From assembly GCA_944326915.1 (NCBI GenBank), contig CALVFT010000001.1, positions 248,001 to 312,000 on the forward strand: a stretch of 64,000 nt of DNA, given 5' to 3'. Below, piece by piece: positions 59,766-64,000 of this stretch (within the stretch, counting starts at the first letter, position 1; each line of letters starts with the position of its first letter). Both the position numbers and the translations under genes were made by a program. The stretch is from Candidatus Gastranaerophilales bacterium (GTDB lineage: Bacteria; Cyanobacteriota; Vampirovibrionia; Gastranaerophilales; Gastranaerophilaceae). Below the pieces are notes generated by a model. That model ran no database searches and was not told where the DNA came from. It saw only the letters and a list, made by a program, of their open reading frames with translations.

Positions 59766-59795
59766 GCATAACAAATAATACGATATAAGTATTTG
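59748..59795. promoter_or_regulatory. LysR-type binding region, two inverted repeats
   Basis: ATTTGCTATG (59748-59757) pairs with CATAACAAAT (59767-59776), one mismatch. CAAATA (59772-59777) pairs with TATTTG (59790-59795). The two overlap by five bases. LysR proteins bind paired dyads of this spacing in divergent promoters. Confidence 0.6.
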
Positions 59796-59857
59796 CTATT
59801 TAGAACCACATCGTAAATAATTAGTATATTAGTTCACAAAATCAAGGATAAAAAACA

Positions 59858-60730
59858 ATGAAAATAATAAATGTTCCAACCAAACGAGGTCTAGTTTTAA
59901 GAACCGCTATGTATGAAGCAGAAAATTCTGACACTATTTTTATACTAATGAGTGGCATATGCTCAAATATTTTTAATAACCAGTTACTTCAAACAACAGG
60001 AGAAGTTTTAGAAGAACATAATATTTCTTATATAGTTGGTCAAGCAATGGATGCTTTTTCTGTATTACATTTTTCAAATAACGTTACACATAAACAAGAA
60101 CTCAAAGGAGTTGCAATAGATGACTTTAGCTTAATTAATGAAGATATTCAAGCTTACATAGACTATGCTAAAGATTTGGGACATAAAAACATAATTCTTG
60201 GAGGACATTCACTGGGCTCAAATAGAATTATTAACTATTTATCGCAAAATCCTGATTGCGGTGTTAAATATTTTATAATATCAGGTCCTGTAGATTTTGC
60301 AGATATGTTTGAAAAAATGGTATCCAAAGAACAAATAGAAATCGCTAAAAACTTTGTGGATAATGGTCATGGAGATGATATTTTACCGTTTTTATTTGGA
60401 GAATTTTCTCCAATGAGTGCAAATACTTTTATCAACAATTGGTACAATAATCAAATATATAAAAATTGTCCTTTCTTAAGTAATGACGGAGAGACAGAAT
60501 CTTTAAGCAAAATAAAAATAGACGGCATGATTTTGATTGGAGAAAAAGATAATTGTGCAGGCACAAATCCTTTAGAATTTGCTCAAAAAATTAGTGAATG
60601 TATGCCAAATTCAAAACAAAATATTATTAATATTTTAGATGGAGCAGGCCATATTTTTTATAACAAACATAATGAATACGCTAAAGCTGTATTAGAATTT
60701 ATAAAAAGTAAAGAATTAGTAAACGTATAA
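59858..60730 (+). CDS. Alpha/beta hydrolase
   Basis: A 290-residue hydrolase. The nucleophile elbow is G116-H117-S118-L119-G120. The oxyanion region is FILMSGICSNIF. GMILIGEKDNCAGT holds the acid and GAGHIFYNKH the catalytic His. It has no signal peptide. The substrate is unknown. AAGGA precedes the start. It is followed after 9 nt by the CMD-cupin gene, likely as one unit under the divergent LysR protein. Confidence 0.9.
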   Translation: MKIINVPTKRGLVLRTAMYEAENSDTIFILMSGICSNIFNNQLLQTTGEVLEEHNISYIVGQAMDAFSVLHFSNNVTHKQELKGVAIDDFSLINEDIQAYIDYAKDLGHKNIILGGHSLGSNRIINYLSQNPDCGVKYFIISGPVDFADMFEKMVSKEQIEIAKNFVDNGHGDDILPFLFGEFSPMSANTFINNWYNNQIYKNCPFLSNDGETESLSKIKIDGMILIGEKDNCAGTNPLEFAQKISECMPNSKQNIINILDGAGHIFYNKHNEYAKAVLEFIKSKELVNV

Positions 60731-60739
60731 GGAATAGAT

Positions 60740-61762
60740 ATGAGAAAGTTATTTACTTGTCTAATTTGTCTAATGGTTATGATATTTGCAATTGGAGATA
60801 AAGCTATGGCAAAAGATATTTTAAATAAAAAACAACAAAATATTGTTATGATTTCATCATATACTGCAAATGGTGATATAGAAAATCTTGAAAAAGCACT
60901 AGAAAAAGGTCTTGATGAAGGATTAACCGTTAATGAGATAAAAGAAGTTTTAGTACAAATGTACGCTTACTGTGGCTTTCCTCGAAGCTTAAATGGCATA
61001 AGTACTTTTATGAAAGTTGTAAATTCCAAGAATGATCTAAAACAAGGAGAACAAAACAAAACTCTAGCAAAAGATATAGACAAACACAATTATGGAAATA
61101 ATGTTCAAATTGAATTGACAGGAGCACCGGTAAAAGGTGAGATTTTTGAATTTGCACCAGCTATAGATACATTTTTGAAAGAACATTTATTTGCAGATAT
61201 TTTTAGCAGAGGTGTACTTACCTATCAAGAAAGAGAAGTTGCAACAATTGCAGCACTATCAAGCATAAAAGGAGTAGAGTCTCAACTTCAAAGTCACATT
61301 GCAATAGGAAAACATATCGGTCTTAGCGATGAAGAAATTAATGAAATACTAAAACTTACAAGTTCTGTAAATAAAGGTGGAGAATTTGGACTAGGAGAAA
61401 AAAATACTGCTTATGACAAATATTTTGTAGGACAAAGTTACTTAAAACCTCTGACTTCTGACGGTGTAAGCAGTGCGAACGTAACATTTGAACCAGGTTG
61501 CAGAAATAACTGGCATATTCATCACAAAGGCGGTCAAATTCTTCTTGTAACCTCTGGTCGTGGCTACTATCAAGAATGGGGAAAACCTGCTCAAGAACTT
61601 AAAGCTGGTGATGTTATAAATATTCCACCAGAAGTAAAACACTGGCATGGAGCAGCAAAAGACAGCTGGTTTTCTCACATAGCTATCTCTGTACCTGTAG
61701 AAGGAGCAACTACTGAATGGCTAGAAGAAGTTAATAATGAAGAATATTACAAATTGAAATAA
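60740..61762 (+). CDS. Exported CMD-cupin fusion protein
   Basis: A 340-residue protein. A signal peptide (1-24, LFTCLICLMVMIFAIGDKAMA) is followed by two carboxymuconolactone-decarboxylase-like helical units (about 30-110, with YAYCGFPRSLNGI; and 150-220, with AALSSIKGVESQLQSHIAIGKHIGLSDEEI). A cupin follows (about 245-320), with metal ligands in NWHIHHKGGQILLV and HWHG. The second CMD unit lacks the CxxC seen in AhpD peroxidases, and the first has a single Cys. The periplasmic location is inferred from the leader. The reaction is unknown. Confidence 0.88.
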   Translation: MRKLFTCLICLMVMIFAIGDKAMAKDILNKKQQNIVMISSYTANGDIENLEKALEKGLDEGLTVNEIKEVLVQMYAYCGFPRSLNGISTFMKVVNSKNDLKQGEQNKTLAKDIDKHNYGNNVQIELTGAPVKGEIFEFAPAIDTFLKEHLFADIFSRGVLTYQEREVATIAALSSIKGVESQLQSHIAIGKHIGLSDEEINEILKLTSSVNKGGEFGLGEKNTAYDKYFVGQSYLKPLTSDGVSSANVTFEPGCRNNWHIHHKGGQILLVTSGRGYYQEWGKPAQELKAGDVINIPPEVKHWHGAAKDSWFSHIAISVPVEGATTEWLEEVNNEEYYKLK

Positions 61763-61805
61763 TATTTTTTATCTCAGTTTAAAGGTAACGTTTTATAAAA
61801 AAAAT

Positions 61806-61889
61806 ATAGCTTACTAGTTTTTATGTTATGATTAATCTATGCTATTTGGCAACAGATAATAGTAACATAGTGTGTAAGCTATTTTTTTA
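61806..61889 (+). other. Long nested hairpin with T tract, RNA element or terminator
   Basis: ATAGCTTAC (61806-61814) pairs with GTAAGCTAT (61874-61882), followed by seven T. Inside, TATGTTA (61822-61828) pairs with TAACATA (61863-61869) and CTATT with AATAG. The element spans 77 nt, too large for a simple terminator. It may be a small RNA or a leader of the glycan genes. Confidence 0.6.
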
Positions 61890-61904
61890 TACAAAAGGGA
61901 AGTA

Positions 61905-62303
61905 ATGAATTATAAACTTATTAATATGCAAGTTTTTGGAGATGAGAGAGGGAAATTAGTCTCATTAGAGGGGAACAAAAATATTCCTTTTGATATTAAA
62001 CGTGTGTATTATATTTTTGATACTTTACCTGATCAAGAAAGAGGTAAGCACGCTCATAAAGAATTAGAACAAGTAATTGTTGCAATGGATGGAGCTTGTC
62101 AGTTTGTTTTAGACGATGGAAAAACAAGAGAAGAAGTTTGGTTAAATCGCCCTGATATTGGTCTTTATATCGGGAAAAATATGTGGAGAGAGATGAGACA
62201 TTTTTCTTATGGTTGTAAGTTAATGGTTCTTGCAAGTACACATTATGATGAAAAAGAATACATCAGAAACTATGATGAATTCTTAAAAGAGGTAAAAAAT
62301 TAA
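61905..62303 (+). CDS. Sugar 3,4-ketoisomerase-like cupin (FdtA/QdtA type)
   Basis: A 132-residue single-domain cupin. GKHAHKELEQVIVAMDGACQFVLDDG has the catalytic His of the FdtA family, and RVYYIFDTLPDQERGKHAHK is the family opening. The family converts dTDP-4-keto-6-deoxyglucose to the 3-keto form for amino-sugar synthesis. AAAGGGAAG precedes the start. The next gene overlaps by one base. The glycan locus continues to the right edge. Confidence 0.9.
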   Translation: MNYKLINMQVFGDERGKLVSLEGNKNIPFDIKRVYYIFDTLPDQERGKHAHKELEQVIVAMDGACQFVLDDGKTREEVWLNRPDIGLYIGKNMWREMRHFSYGCKLMVLASTHYDEKEYIRNYDEFLKEVKN

Positions 62304-63802
62304 TGATAAATGTTTTATTATTAACTTGTGGAACAAATGCCTCTTTTCATTTTACCAAAATTATAAAAGAGAAATTTAAAGATAATTTCAAAATTGTTGG
62401 AACAGATATTAACAATGAGTATTTAGTTGCTTCAAGTATATATCTCGATAAATTTTATAAGGTTCCATATTCTTCTAGTCCGGAATTTTATCAACTAATT
62501 TTAAATATATGCAAAGAAGAAAAAATTGATTATATATTACCATCATTTGATCTTGACCAAAAATTATTCTATTCAGGAAATCCTGATTTAGAAAAATTGG
62601 GTGTAAAATCTTTTGCTATAAACAAAAATCTTTTAGAAATATATGAAGATAAACAGAAAATGAATGTTTTTCTAGAACAAAATTCATTCAAGTTACCCCA
62701 AATATATAATATACAAGAATTAAAAGATGGCGAAAAATATATAATCAAACCTATCAAAGGAGTAGGCTCTTCTGGAATAGAATATTTAAATAAAGACGAA
62801 ATTTTACAAAAAAATAATATTGAAAACTTTCTTATTGAAGAAATTTGCACAACACCTGAAATTACTCTAGAATGTTTTAATTTTCAAGGACGCATATCTT
62901 CAGTAGCAAGAGAACGTATTGAAAGTAAATCAGGAGTATGTACAAAAACAAGAATTTACAAAGATTTTGAACTTGAAAAAATTGCAAAACGTTTTGCTTC
63001 AATCATTGATTTACCGATGTTTTTTAATATTCAATTTATGAAAAATTGTAATAATGAATACGTAATAACTGATGTTAATTTAAGATTGGCAGGAGGTATG
63101 AGTCTTTCTTATGCCGCAGGATGGGATGAAATATCTGCAATTGCAAATGTTATGCTAAAAAAAAGTCCAGAAGAGATATTCTCAACATTACCTAATAATA
63201 TTCAAGAACAATATATTGTAAGAACTTATACTGATATAGTTACTAAAAAAGTTCGTCCTACAGTTGCTTTTGATTTAGACGGAACTTTATTGGATAGCAG
63301 AGAAAGACATCAAATTGTATTGGATTATGTTTTATCGAAAAATGGGATCAAATTGGATACATCCAATTTGATTGAATTCAAAAAATCAGGTAAAAATAAT
63401 ATAGATTTTTTGATATCAAAAGGAATTAATCAAGATATTGCAAAAGAAATTCAAAAAGAATGGATAGAAAATATTGAGCAATACCAATTTTTAAAATTTG
63501 ACAAATTATATCCACATACACTTACTTTATTAAATGAATACAATGAAAAAAATGATTTAATATTAATTACTGCAAGAAATAATCAAAGCAATTGTAAAAA
63601 ACAATTAGCAGAGTTAGGTTTGAATCAATATTTTAAAGAAATTTATATAGTAGAACCTTGTCGTAAAACAGCAAATTTAAAAGCAGATGTTTTGGAAAAA
63701 AATAATGCAATCTTAATGATTGGTGACACTGAAGTTGACAAAACAGCTGCAGAAATCGCAAATATCGAATTTAAATTGATTAAAGGCGGATTTAGAAATT
63801 AA
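62303..63802 (+). CDS. ATP-grasp and HAD fusion protein
   Basis: A 499-residue fusion. Residues 1-310 form an ATP-grasp ligase (carbamoyl-phosphate-synthase-like: NVLLLTCGTNASFHFTKII, YIIKPIKGVGSSGIEYLNKDE, DVNLRLAGGMSLSYAAGWDE). Residues about 320-499 are a HAD hydrolase (VAFDLDGTLLDSRERHQ, LILITARNNQSNCKKQL, LMIGDTEVDKTAA). Its partners in the glycan locus suggest activation or loading of an acyl or amino acid group on a sugar, but the substrate is unknown. It starts in the stop of the ketoisomerase gene. Confidence 0.88.
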   Translation: MINVLLLTCGTNASFHFTKIIKEKFKDNFKIVGTDINNEYLVASSIYLDKFYKVPYSSSPEFYQLILNICKEEKIDYILPSFDLDQKLFYSGNPDLEKLGVKSFAINKNLLEIYEDKQKMNVFLEQNSFKLPQIYNIQELKDGEKYIIKPIKGVGSSGIEYLNKDEILQKNNIENFLIEEICTTPEITLECFNFQGRISSVARERIESKSGVCTKTRIYKDFELEKIAKRFASIIDLPMFFNIQFMKNCNNEYVITDVNLRLAGGMSLSYAAGWDEISAIANVMLKKSPEEIFSTLPNNIQEQYIVRTYTDIVTKKVRPTVAFDLDGTLLDSRERHQIVLDYVLSKNGIKLDTSNLIEFKKSGKNNIDFLISKGINQDIAKEIQKEWIENIEQYQFLKFDKLYPHTLTLLNEYNEKNDLILITARNNQSNCKKQLAELGLNQYFKEIYIVEPCRKTANLKADVLEKNNAILMIGDTEVDKTAAEIANIEFKLIKGGFRN

Positions 63803-63817
63803 GAAAGGAATAATTAC

Positions 63818-64000
63818 ATGTTTGAATTAAAAAAATATAAAAAACTAATTTACAATTGTGTATGGGATAATGGTTTTAAAATAGTTCATGCATACGCTAA
63901 ACACTATAATTTTGGAGATAATGCTTTAGCATATGGTGTAAAAAATATGATTTCAAAATACTTGACACCAGATGCTAGGTATGAAAATATTGATGTTCAC
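63818..64000 (+). CDS. Polysaccharide pyruvyltransferase-like protein, partial
   Basis: The first 61 residues are present and the gene runs off the right edge. NFGDNALAYGVKNMISKY matches the N-terminal G-D-x-A-L/I motif of polysaccharide pyruvyltransferases, which add pyruvate ketals to glycans. AAAGGA precedes the start, 15 nt after the fusion gene's stop. This is the third gene of the same locus. Confidence 0.72.
   Translation, partial: MFELKKYKKLIYNCVWDNGFKIVHAYAKHYNFGDNALAYGVKNMISKYLTPDARYENIDVH

Noticed and set aside
1-64000. CRISPR array, prophage or insertion sequence
   Set aside because: No regularly spaced repeats, transposase or phage structural genes were seen in any frame.

Overview
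The window is a stretch of an AT-rich bacterial chromosome (about one third G+C by eye) with closely packed genes on both strands. The best guess at the source is a non-photosynthetic relative of the cyanobacteria, Candidatus Gastranaerophilales (Vampirovibrionia/Melainabacteria). Pointers are a DprA/SLOG-like protein of a type I associate with cyanobacteria (40526-41128), an outer-membrane porin (the cell is a diderm), type IV prepilin-like proteins, diaminopimelate epimerase and an rpsF-ssb-rpsR operon. This placement is inferred from protein character alone. No prophage, insertion sequence or CRISPR array was seen.

Layout. 1-7150 holds iron and signalling genes: ferritin, an acetyltransferase, a membrane protein, a DtxR-type metal regulator, a HAD phosphatase, a soluble histidine kinase with a two-receiver regulator, a ribbon-helix-helix regulator, a membrane-anchored Hsp20-like protein and a lone receiver. 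7150-20460 holds clpB, an aldolase-like protein, a class A beta-lactamase-like protein, HIT, speE, rseP, a DciA-like protein, nrnA, a YihY-type membrane protein and hisS. 20513-29151 holds a porin, an amino-acid decarboxylase, a five-gene YbjQ/YbjQ/M48/membrane/TPR operon, rpsF-ssb-rpsR and dapF. 29276-37893 is richer in lineage-specific genes: unknown proteins with an Asn/Gln-rich N terminus ending in a V/N-S/N-F-x-G-like motif, a deiminase-fold enzyme, a methyltransferase, tRNA-Ser, ffh, a duplicated TonB-C protein and a prepilin. 37902-49439 is housekeeping: pcrA, a HEAT protein, Nudix, HAD, ispF, an AlkD-like protein, a cation exporter, a DUF47/Pit phosphate pair and bioB. 49532-61762 is accessory: stress and membrane proteins, a DUF2963-like repeat protein, HxlR and LysR regulators, acyltransferases and pnuC. 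61905-64000 enters a surface-glycan locus: a sugar ketoisomerase-like cupin, an ATP-grasp/HAD fusion and a pyruvyltransferase-like gene cut by the edge.

Systems. The metal regulator at 2632-3036 lies beside a perfect 16-bp palindrome just downstream of a promoter, and the ferritin gene has its own palindrome, so iron control is plausible. SpeE, an arginine/lysine/ornithine decarboxylase, a nitrilase-family amidase and a PAD/agmatine-deiminase-fold protein could together make polyamines, although the last two assignments are weak. The most striking non-coding observation is that nine genes have a promoter whose -10 box ends 6 to 8 nt before the start codon with no Shine-Dalgarno sequence. This suggests regular use of leaderless mRNA next to ordinary SD-led genes.
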